From Acidobacteriota bacterium (GTDB taxonomy: Bacteria; Acidobacteriota; UBA6911; RPQK01; JADFOI01), in assembly GCA_029942065.1 (NCBI GenBank), contig JAPYTY010000125.1:1-6370 (forward strand): DNA of 6,370 nucleotides, written 5' to 3'. Both the position numbers and the translations under genes were made by a program. Of this stretch, positions 1 through 5,912 are shown piece after piece (position 1 is the stretch's first letter; the number at the start of each line of letters is the position of its first letter). Under the pieces are notes generated by a model. The model was not told the DNA's origin. It made no database searches and saw only the letters and a list, made by a program, of their open reading frames with translations.

Positions 1-353
1 CTTGGACATATACTGGGCTACCAATTCTCTCATCGCTTACTCCCTTGTTCCTTCATGCTACTGGTCTATTGCCGCCAGACGATGTACGGAGTCGACAGGC
101 CGATTCTCCTTACACGGCATGGCTCACTGTTTTCTGACTGATTTTTTTGTTGAAGTCCCATTGCCGATTGTTACTCATCATACTAGAAAAATCTATTCAT
201 CACCAACAGATTCGAACCAGGGCAACACTTTATGGGGCGCGCTTCATCCAGGAGGTATGTTAAGGTATTTTCCAGAATTTCGTTTGAAGGTCAAAATGTA
301 CCGCTCAATCGACGCAAGAGGAATTCGAGGTACAATTTCGGAGGATAAGTAGA
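1..353. other. AT-richer 5' region without a convincing gene
   Basis: This stretch precedes the sialidase-like lipoprotein gene and is visibly poorer in G and C than the genes in the window. One frame stays open from a TTG at 2 to a TAG at 350-352. Its translation has no recognisable domain, the codons do not show the G/C-rich third positions of the neighbouring genes, and no Shine-Dalgarno site can be seen for the TTG. A short in-frame ATG at 257 follows an AGGAGG at 250-255, but only one base separates them, which is too close for a normal start. The segment probably holds the promoter and leader of the gene at 354. I could not pick a convincing -35/-10 pair by eye. Confidence 0.5.
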
Positions 354-1640
354 ATGAGAAAATGGCTTGTCACCGCGGCAACGTTCTCCCTTCTTCTCTC
401 GGGATGCGCGCAGACCGAGGGAACCGACTCAACATCCAGGGAATCGATCAGCCTAGAGGGTCTCTCCTTCACCGAACCAGTCCCGATCGGGGATCCGGAG
501 AAAAACCCGTCCGACCCGTACATGAGAACCAGTCCCAGCGGAAAGGTATTCCTCAGCTGGACCGAGGAAGTCGAAAATGAAGAAGGCCGCAATGTCCTGG
601 TGGCCGCTCTGGCCGGTACCGGCAGGGTATTGGACGAACCCCGGCAAATGAACAACCAGCCGGGGGAGATCTCCGCCCATGGGGGTGAAAATCTGGCCAA
701 GTTCACCGTCGACTTGAACGGCGGCGTGGCAGGCATCTGGATGAAACCGCTCCCCGAGTACCATACCGGTGAGATGCGATTCACTCATGCCGATCCGGAT
801 GCACCCTTTGCCGAGACGGCTGTCTTGAACGACGACAACAAGCCGGTTAATCACGCCTTCTCCACGATAACGACCGGACCCGACGGCAAGGTTTATGCCG
901 CCTGGATCGACGGCCGCAACCGCAGCAACCCCCAAGATGATCGCCAGCAGATGTTCATGGCGGTCTCCGAGGATGGCGGTCGAAGCTACGGCGAAAATCA
1001 TCTCATCGCCAGCGGGGTATGTCCCTGCTGCCGGCCCAATATCGCCTTTCTGGATGGCGGTGCAACCCTGGTTGTTTCTCATCGTTTCGTCATCAAACCG
1101 GAGAATATTCGCAACCACGTGGTGATTCGTTCCACCGATGGCGGCAAGACCTTCAGTGATCCCGTGGTGATCAGCGACGACGGCTGGAGCAGCGTGGGCT
1201 GTCCCCACGCCGGCGCCTCCATGACCGCCGATAGCCGGGGCACCATCCATTCCGTCTGGTGGACAGGCGGACGGACGGACCAGGAAGCGGGTATCTACTA
1301 CACTTACTCAGAAGACGGCGGTCAGAGTTTTTTGCCCAGGCAGCTCATCACCAGGGCCTCTCCTAACAAAGTTCTGCATACCCAGGTGAGGACGGATCAA
1401 AACAACAACATCTATGCCGTCTGGGTGGACATCCAGGATGAGAACACTCAGATTTTTCTGGCCCATCGTCAGGCCGACTCAGCCGAGTGGAGCCCGAAAG
1501 AGCAGCTGACTGATGGCACTCAAAATGCCCTCTATCCCATGCTGGCCATCGACGAGAGCCGCCTTTACGTCACCTGGACCGAGAAAAAGGGAGAAAACTC
1601 CCAGGTCAAGGTACGCACGACCCTCTTGACGGGCAGCTGA
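354..1640 (+). CDS. Sialidase-like BNR/Asp-box repeat lipoprotein
   Basis: The 428-residue product is predicted to be an exported, lipid-anchored beta-propeller protein. Residues 1-17 form a signal peptide with a Lys/Arg N-terminus and a hydrophobic core, ending in the lipobox LSGC with Cys18 as the lipidation site. Three Asp-boxes (S-x-D-x-G-x-x-aromatic) lie at residues 205-212, 260-267 and 319-326, the hallmark of sialidase/BNR propellers. Between and beside them are CPCC (223-226) and GCPHAG (282-287), a Cys/His signature I associate with a subset of proteins annotated as exo-alpha-sialidase. I see no clear FRIP motif, so true sialidase activity is not supported; a binding or other enzymatic role is equally possible. 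The ATG at 354 is preceded by GGAGG at 340-344, nine bases upstream. The nearest downstream gene on the same strand is an ABC ATPase 163 bp away, and co-transcription is uncertain. Confidence 0.88.
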   Translation: MRKWLVTAATFSLLLSGCAQTEGTDSTSRESISLEGLSFTEPVPIGDPEKNPSDPYMRTSPSGKVFLSWTEEVENEEGRNVLVAALAGTGRVLDEPRQMNNQPGEISAHGGENLAKFTVDLNGGVAGIWMKPLPEYHTGEMRFTHADPDAPFAETAVLNDDNKPVNHAFSTITTGPDGKVYAAWIDGRNRSNPQDDRQQMFMAVSEDGGRSYGENHLIASGVCPCCRPNIAFLDGGATLVVSHRFVIKPENIRNHVVIRSTDGGKTFSDPVVISDDGWSSVGCPHAGASMTADSRGTIHSVWWTGGRTDQEAGIYYTYSEDGGQSFLPRQLITRASPNKVLHTQVRTDQNNNIYAVWVDIQDENTQIFLAHRQADSAEWSPKEQLTDGTQNALYPMLAIDESRLYVTWTEKKGENSQVKVRTTLLTGS

Positions 1641-1739
1641 TCCGGATTCCTGACGCCCACTCGTGAACCAGAACCGAAGGGCAGACCTGGCAGACGACTG
1701 ATCCTTTTGAACCCTGGATTGGGGACGCCTTTCCCTTCG

Positions 1740-1781
1740 GCAACATGCAGAGTCGATCGGGACGCAGAGTCCTGATGTTGC
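1740..1781 (+). other. Possible RNA stem-loop upstream of the ABC ATPase
   Basis: Positions 1756-1763 can pair with 1769-1776 (eight pairs, one of them G-U) around a five-base loop. GCAAC at 1740-1744 can also pair with GTTGC at 1777-1781, leaving an 11-base bulge on the 5' side. The structure ends 22 bases before the ATG at 1804, which lacks a clear Shine-Dalgarno sequence. It might influence translation or messenger stability of the ATPase, but no U-tract follows, so it is not an intrinsic terminator. Short pairings like this can arise by chance and I match it to no known riboswitch. Confidence 0.25.
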
Positions 1782-1803
1782 GAACCCACGGCAACAAGCT
1801 GAT

Positions 1804-2601
1804 ATGGCTGAAGCACCCAAGCTGCAATCCACTGGAATCAGCGTTGACTATTTCCAGGCTCGGCTGGGTAAAAGTGTGCGTGCGCTCTCGGAGATCGATC
1901 TTTCCATCAATGAAAATCAGTTCGTCAGTATCGTAGGACCCAGCGGCTGCGGCAAAACGACCTTTCTCAATGTGGTGGCCGGAGTGATCGTTCCAACCGA
2001 AGGGAAACTGTCTCTGGATGGGCGTCCCGTTGAGGGCCCGGGTGCCGATCGGGCGGTGGTTTTCCAGCAGGCGTCGCTGCTCCCCTGGAGAACGGTACTG
2101 CGAAATGTCCTGTACGGATTGGAGTGCCAGGGAAAGGGTACCGAAGCGGCCCTTCCCAGAGCCAATGAACTGCTGGAGATCGTCGGATTAACAGGATTCG
2201 AGGACCACTACCCTCATGAGCTCTCCGGGGGTATGCAGCAGCGCGTCAACCTGGCTCGGGCGCTTCTGATCGATCCCGATCTTCTGCTCATGGATGAACC
2301 CTTCGCCTCCCTGGATGCCCAGACCCGGGAAATCATGCAGGGAGAATTGCTGCACATCTGGCAAAGAACCCGCAAAACAGTTCTCTTTATTACCCATCAG
2401 ATTGATGAATCGGTTTTCCTTTCCGATCAGGTCATCGTCTTCGGCTCTCGGCCGGGCCGGGTGAAGGAAACCATCTCCATTCCCTTTTCCAGGCCGCGAG
2501 AACTATCGCTGAAACGCACCCCTGAGTTCCTGAATTATGTGGATCAAATCTGGGGCTTGATCGAGAGCGATGTGCGTTCAGCAGCCCGGGGAGAAGCGTA
2601 A
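1804..2601 (+). CDS. ABC transporter ATP-binding protein, NitT/TauT (SsuB/TauB-like) family
   Basis: The 265-residue product is a single complete nucleotide-binding domain, the normal size for ATPases that drive importers of nitrate, sulfonates, taurine and related small solutes. It would work on the cytoplasmic face of the membrane. All motifs are intact: Walker A GPSGCGKT (45-52), Q-loop with Gln88/Gln89 followed by the SLLPW typical of this family (91-95), signature LSGGMQQR (140-147), Walker B LLLMDEP (160-166) with catalytic Glu165, D-loop SLD (169-171) and switch His198 in THQIDE. The family usually has THD there; Gln199 is a mild variant. The ATG at 1804 is the only standard start upstream of the domain in this frame (a stop lies at 1708-1710), although no good Shine-Dalgarno is visible. 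No partner permease or substrate-binding protein is present here; partners may lie elsewhere. Substrate cannot be told from the ATPase alone. Confidence 0.95.
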   Translation: MAEAPKLQSTGISVDYFQARLGKSVRALSEIDLSINENQFVSIVGPSGCGKTTFLNVVAGVIVPTEGKLSLDGRPVEGPGADRAVVFQQASLLPWRTVLRNVLYGLECQGKGTEAALPRANELLEIVGLTGFEDHYPHELSGGMQQRVNLARALLIDPDLLLMDEPFASLDAQTREIMQGELLHIWQRTRKTVLFITHQIDESVFLSDQVIVFGSRPGRVKETISIPFSRPRELSLKRTPEFLNYVDQIWGLIESDVRSAARGEA

Positions 2602-2790
2602 CCACCAAGACACGATGTTTCTCACCACAAGAACACCTAAGAAGAAGATATTCACCACAAAGCCACTAAGACACAAAGAACTCCAGCCGAAACGGCCCAA
2701 CACTTCTTTGGGCCGTTCCGGCTGGAACTTGTCTTCTTTTGTGCCTTAGTGGCTTTGTGGTGAATATCTTTCTGTGTCTCTGTGGTGAGG
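2601..2790. repeat. Palindromic intergenic repeat with ACCACAAAG/CACTAAG units
   Basis: The space between two convergent genes is filled by a long inverted repeat. Positions 2645-2670 and 2745-2770 are perfect reverse complements over 26 bases. Inside them 2682-2700 pairs with 2708-2726, and outside them a degenerate pair (about 2621-2638 with 2772-2788) continues the symmetry. Each arm carries degenerate tandem units of the form CACCACA-AG-CAC-n-AAG; on the left these begin near 2601, 2621 and 2652. Such units recur in intergenic DNA of many environmental bacterial genomes, which suggests a dispersed repeat family. The element encodes nothing. It begins right at the ATPase stop codon and ends two bases before the dctM stop codon. 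Confidence 0.85.
2682..2726. terminator. Probable bidirectional intrinsic terminator
   Basis: This is the core hairpin of the palindrome: two 19-base arms (2682-2700 and 2708-2726) with one mismatch at 2690, closed by a seven-base loop. The stem is G/C-rich near the loop. T-rich tracts flank it on both strands: 2728-2740 for rightward transcription, and the complement of about 2672-2681 for leftward transcription. It sits between the convergent stop codons of the ABC ATPase gene and dctM, where a shared terminator would be expected. The T-tracts are interrupted, so efficiency is uncertain. Confidence 0.6.
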
Positions 2791-2792
2791 GG

Positions 2793-4106
2793 CTAGCGGA
2801 GCATCGCATTGGGCAGCCACAGCACCAGCTGAGGGAAGAGCACCAGCAGAATCAGTCCCAGCAGTTCCAGAACTATGAAGGGAAGGATCGACCGGTAGAT
2901 GTCGCCCATCGTGATACCCGGCGGCACCACGCCTTTCATGTAGAAGAGATTCATTCCAAAGGGCGGGGTGATGAATGCCAGTTCCATGTTGACGGTAAAG
3001 ATGACGCCAAACCAGATCAGATCAAAACCCAGTTCCTGGGAAAGGGGCAAGAAAACGGGGAGGGTGATCATCATGATCCCGATCGGATCGATGAACATGC
3101 CCAGCAGGAACAGAACAACCTGCATGGTCAGAAGAATCAACCAGGAACTCATCTGCAGGCTTGCGATCACCTCCAGGATAAAGCCGCCCGCTCCGATTGC
3201 GGCATAGATGTGGGAAAAGGACTTGGCACCCAGCACGATCCAGCCCACCATGACCGACAGCTTGAATGCTTCAAGCGTCGAAGTTTTCAGCATCTCCCAG
3301 GAAACCCGTCCTTTGAGTGCCGCACAGATCAGGGCACCGAAGGCACCGATGGCTGACGCTTCGGTGGGCGTGGTCACCCCGGCGTAGATGGTTCCCAGAA
3401 CCAGAAAAACCAGCGCCACCGGGAAAATGACCGCCTTGATGAGCTTGAGCTTCTGGCCCCAGGAAATTTTCTCCTCCTCCGGAATGGAGGGGCCGAGAGT
3501 GGGCTGGACCCGGGCTCTGATCCCAATGTAGGCAACGAAAAGAGCACAAATGACCAGGCCTGGAACCACCCCTCCCATGAACAGCTTTCCCACCGAGGCC
3601 CCCGAAAGACTGGCAAACACGATCATGATGATGCTGGGGGGAATGAGAATTCCCAGCGAGCCTCCGGCCGAGATGCAGCCCAGGGCCAGGTCCTTGTGAT
3701 AACCGCGCCGCAACATGGAAGGCAGGGCCACCAGCCCCATGGTGACGGTTCCCGCCGCGCTCACTCCTGACATGGCGGCGAAGACGGCACAGATCAAAAC
3801 GGTCCCCATGGCCAACCCTCCCCTCAGGGAACCCATCCAGTGGTACATCATTTCGTACAGATCATCAGCGATGCCCGAACGGGAGAGAAAATTGGCCATC
3901 AAAACGAACAGCGGCAGGGCGATCAGGGTATAGGAGGTCCACGAAGAGAAGGCGGTGGTGGTCAGGAGAAAGAGGGCCTCGGGTCCCATCATCCACAGAG
4001 CCAGGACCACCGCCGTGGCACCCAGTCCGAAGGCCAGGGGAAGGCCCGAGAGAAGCAACAGGGCCAGCAGGATAAACAGAATCGCGGTAACGATTCCAAG
4101 ACTCAT
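2793..4106 (-). CDS. dctM: TRAP transporter large permease subunit (DctM)
   Basis: The 437-residue product is the large integral membrane subunit of a tripartite ATP-independent periplasmic transporter, the part that carries substrate across the inner membrane using an ion gradient. It is almost entirely hydrophobic, with about a dozen membrane segments, and has full family length. Characteristic DctM motifs include FAAMSGVSAAG (109-119), SAGGSLGILIPPS (146-158), TPTEASAIGAFGA (246-258), the FIDPIGIMM segment (338-346) and ITPPFGMNLF (379-388). The ATG at 4106 overlaps the dctQ stop by four bases (ATGA), which indicates translational coupling, and an AGGA lies nine bases upstream. It is the last gene of the dctP-dctQ-dctM operon, and its stop is immediately followed by the palindromic repeat and terminator. 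The substrate is set by DctP and is not evident from this subunit. Confidence 0.97.
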   Translation of the reverse strand: MSLGIVTAILFILLALLLLSGLPLAFGLGATAVVLALWMMGPEALFLLTTTAFSSWTSYTLIALPLFVLMANFLSRSGIADDLYEMMYHWMGSLRGGLAMGTVLICAVFAAMSGVSAAGTVTMGLVALPSMLRRGYHKDLALGCISAGGSLGILIPPSIIMIVFASLSGASVGKLFMGGVVPGLVICALFVAYIGIRARVQPTLGPSIPEEEKISWGQKLKLIKAVIFPVALVFLVLGTIYAGVTTPTEASAIGAFGALICAALKGRVSWEMLKTSTLEAFKLSVMVGWIVLGAKSFSHIYAAIGAGGFILEVIASLQMSSWLILLTMQVVLFLLGMFIDPIGIMMITLPVFLPLSQELGFDLIWFGVIFTVNMELAFITPPFGMNLFYMKGVVPPGITMGDIYRSILPFIVLELLGLILLVLFPQLVLWLPNAMLR

Positions 4107-4660
4107 GAAACTTGATCCTGCCCGGTCCCGGCCACTCTTGCCGAGACTTCCTTGTTCCCCGTAATCGCGGTCATCAAATCACGAACCAGTTTGGCCAGCC
4201 CTTGAAAGAGGATCAGAATGATCCCCAGGCTCATGATGATGTAAACCGGATAAATGGGAGGCCCCCAATAGGTGGGAGAGTGCTCAAGATCAATCACCGC
4301 TTCCACCGTGACCACCCAGGTGGATCGAAGCAGGGCCAGAATAAAGAACAAAAAAAACAGGGAACTCACCACATCCACCATGGCCCGCGTCCGGGTATTG
4401 AGGCGGCCGTATAGAATCGCCACGTTGACATGCCCTCCATGGAGCAGCAGGTAGCCCCCTCCCAGCACCGTGGTGGCGAGGAAAAAGTACTGGGAGGTTT
4501 CCATGATCCAGATGGTGGGCTGCTTCAGCAGGTATCGGGCCACCACCTCCCAGGTCATGATCAACATCATGGCCGGGATCAGGAAGGCACTCAGCCGACC
4601 GGCCCAGTCGCTGGCGGCATCAATCGCTCCCAGAACCTGTCTCAGGTATTTCAGCTTCAA
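4103..4660 (-). CDS. dctQ: TRAP transporter small permease subunit (DctQ)
   Basis: The 185-residue product is the small membrane subunit that pairs with DctM in the inner membrane. It shows the expected four hydrophobic segments at roughly residues 23-45, 57-77, 95-118 and 135-157. It also has family-typical stretches: EVVARYLLKQPTIW (38-51), HGGHVNVAILYGRL (74-87) and the SPTYWGPPIYPVY region (128-140) before the last helix. The latter resembles DctQ proteins of the mannitol/chloroaromatic-type TRAP group, which is an impression from memory. The start is a TTG at 4660-4658. It is supported by an AGAGG seven bases upstream, by correct placement of the first helix, and by the lack of an upstream ATG, GTG or TTG in the frame. 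It begins 28 bp after the dctP stop and overlaps dctM by four bases. Confidence 0.95.
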   Translation of the reverse strand: MKLKYLRQVLGAIDAASDWAGRLSAFLIPAMMLIMTWEVVARYLLKQPTIWIMETSQYFFLATTVLGGGYLLLHGGHVNVAILYGRLNTRTRAMVDVVSSLFFLFFILALLRSTWVVTVEAVIDLEHSPTYWGPPIYPVYIIMSLGIILILFQGLAKLVRDLMTAITGNKEVSARVAGTGQDQVS

Positions 4661-4688
4661 CTTGGAGCCTCTTGAGAGGTGGAAAAAT

Positions 4689-5747
4689 TCAAAAAGAGCC
4701 GATGGGGTTGCCCTTCTCGGTCAGATACTCTCTCATCAGGGCAATGATCTCCCGGGATCTTGGACTCCTGGAGGCGGCCTTTTCCAGCAAAGGGGCGGCC
4801 GCCCGGAGGATCCCCACGTATTCCTCATCGGGCAGATTGACCACCGTCACCCCATGCTCACGCTGGGCCAGATCCTGAATTTCGTCCATCTTCCGGGTGA
4901 TGGCTTCCACGTAATGGTGCATGGCCTCCTCGGCAGACTCATCCACCACCTGCTTCAAGTCTTCAGGCAGGGCATTGTAGGCATCCAGATTGACATACAT
5001 ATCTCCGGCGACCTGACCGAAGGGGGGACCCAGAACTCCCTTGGCCACGTCCCAGAGATTAATGGTGCCGATGGTGTACGAGGGCATGATGACTCCATCA
5101 ATGGTCCCCGTTTGAAGGGCGATATAGACCTCAGCCGGAGCCAGAGTGACGGGCACGGCGCCCAGATTAGTGATCAGATCGGGGGCTGCCCCGCTGCCTC
5201 GGATCTTGAGGCCCCGAACTTGCTGGAGCCGGGTAATCGGCTCTTTGGAAATCAGCGCCAGGGGGGAAGGGCCCAGCGACTTGAGTAGATGGGTGCCTTT
5301 CTCCCGGTAGGCGGCATCCAGTATCTGGTAAACGGCCCCGTCCCGGTAATAGATGTAAAAGTCGACAAAATCTTCGAGACTGGAAAAGGTGCCGAATAGA
5401 CCCTGCTCGATGTAGGCCTCGGGAACCTGCTTGAGATTATAGCCCCCCACTCCCATTCCCATCTCGATGGCCTTCTTTTCAACCGCACTGAATTGCTCAT
5501 AAGCGTCAACGATGGTACCGGGAGGGAAAATCTGAATCTCGAGGCGTCCGCCGCTTCGCTCCTTGACCAGTTCGGCAAACTTGGCGAACTGATCGGTATA
5601 CTGCCAGCTGGTGGAAGAGATTCCCGATTGCGCCCGCCATCGAATGATGCCGTCACCCCCACCGGAGCCACCCGAGCAACCTGCACGCGTCAACGCCCCT
5701 ATGAGAAGAAAGAAGATCGTCAAACTTCCAGTCGACATCGGTTTCAT
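4689..5747 (-). CDS. dctP: TRAP transporter solute-binding protein (DctP/TakP-like)
   Basis: The 352-residue product is the extracytoplasmic substrate-binding subunit that delivers solute to DctQM. After the export signal and a Gly/Ser linker (25-33), the mature domain starts at about residue 35. Its RSGGRLEIQIFPPGT (64-78) and GLKIRGSGAAPDLITNLGAVPV (179-200) regions are diagnostic of the family. Arg183 is in the position of the conserved arginine that binds a substrate carboxylate, so an organic acid is the likely ligand class. The layout resembles the TakP/mannitol-chloroaromatic branch. The ATG at 5747 has a strong GGAGG six bases upstream. Export is odd: Cys24 lies in TRAGC, with Arg rather than Leu at -3 of the lipobox, while T-R-A before Gly23 would also suit signal peptidase I. 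It may be a lipoprotein or a soluble periplasmic protein. It is the first gene of the operon. Confidence 0.94.
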   Translation of the reverse strand: MKPMSTGSLTIFFLLIGALTRAGCSGGSGGGDGIIRWRAQSGISSTSWQYTDQFAKFAELVKERSGGRLEIQIFPPGTIVDAYEQFSAVEKKAIEMGMGVGGYNLKQVPEAYIEQGLFGTFSSLEDFVDFYIYYRDGAVYQILDAAYREKGTHLLKSLGPSPLALISKEPITRLQQVRGLKIRGSGAAPDLITNLGAVPVTLAPAEVYIALQTGTIDGVIMPSYTIGTINLWDVAKGVLGPPFGQVAGDMYVNLDAYNALPEDLKQVVDESAEEAMHHYVEAITRKMDEIQDLAQREHGVTVVNLPDEEYVGILRAAAPLLEKAASRSPRSREIIALMREYLTEKGNPIGSF

Positions 5748-5912
5748 CTATCGCCTCCAACAAAAATTGCCCGCGAAGCCCCTATTCTAAGTCACAGTTG
5801 ACTCGGGAGACTACCCTGACTCTTAAAAAGGGACTTGCCAGCAGATATTTTCCGGGATAACTTGCCATGAATCTTTGATTTTTTCTATTTCTTCAAAAGA
5901 TAGGAGTTTGAG
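5748..5912. promoter_or_regulatory. Divergent intergenic control region between dctP and the amidohydrolase gene
   Basis: These 165 bases separate the two divergent starts, so promoters for both should lie here. Several short repeats are visible. There is an inverted repeat AGTCA-cagt-TGACT at 5790-5803, and TGACTC occurs at 5799-5804 and again at 5817-5822, 18 bases on. A longer direct repeat, GGGA(TA)ACTTGCCA, occurs as 5830-5840 and 5854-5867. On the minus strand TAGAAT (complement of 5784-5789) is a good -10 candidate for dctP, but no clear -35 sits at the right distance. The repeats could be operator sites for a regulator that controls both genes; no regulator gene is in the window. Confidence 0.5.
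5862..5889 (+). promoter_or_regulatory. Weak candidate promoter for the amidohydrolase gene
   Basis: TTGCCA at 5862-5867 matches the -35 consensus in five of six positions. TCTATT at 5884-5889 matches the -10 consensus in four of six, with a 16-base spacer. Transcription would start near 5896, just before the AGGAG at 5902-5906, giving a very short leader. A rival pair is TTGACT at 5798-5803 with TCTTAA at 5821-5826 (17-base spacer, poor -10). Both are by-eye matches to the sigma-70 consensus. Confidence 0.25.

Noticed and set aside
205..230. GATTCGAACCAGGG, resembling a tRNA T-arm
   Set aside because: The bases flanking TTCGAA do not form the five-pair T-stem on either strand, and no acceptor or anticodon arm is visible nearby.
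2..352. 116-codon open frame from a TTG on the + strand
   Set aside because: It has no recognisable domain, no ribosome binding site for the TTG and no G/C-rich third positions like the neighbouring genes; it is more likely a chance open frame in a leader region.
453..1250. 265-codon open frame on the - strand within the lipoprotein gene
   Set aside because: It is antisense to a well-supported gene with a signal peptide and Asp-boxes, and its Gly/Ala/His-rich translation shows no domain.
1674..1740. Eight-base inverted repeat CCGAAGGG / CCCTTCGG after the lipoprotein gene
   Set aside because: The arms are about 50 bases apart and no T-tract follows, so it does not look like a terminator; a match of this length can occur by chance.
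2739..3356. 205-codon open frame on the + strand over the end of dctM
   Set aside because: It begins in the palindromic repeat, is antisense to conserved DctM helices, and gives a Gln/His/Asp-rich low-complexity product typical of antisense to membrane-protein codons.
4470..5288. 272-codon open frame on the + strand across dctQ and dctP
   Set aside because: It runs antisense to two clear TRAP genes with full family motifs, and its His/Gly/Arg-rich translation is typical of an antisense shadow of a GC-rich gene.
5830..5867. TGGCAAGT on the minus strand, resembling the -24 half of a sigma-54 promoter
   Set aside because: In neither copy is there a GC at the required -12 position, so a sigma-54 promoter is not supported.
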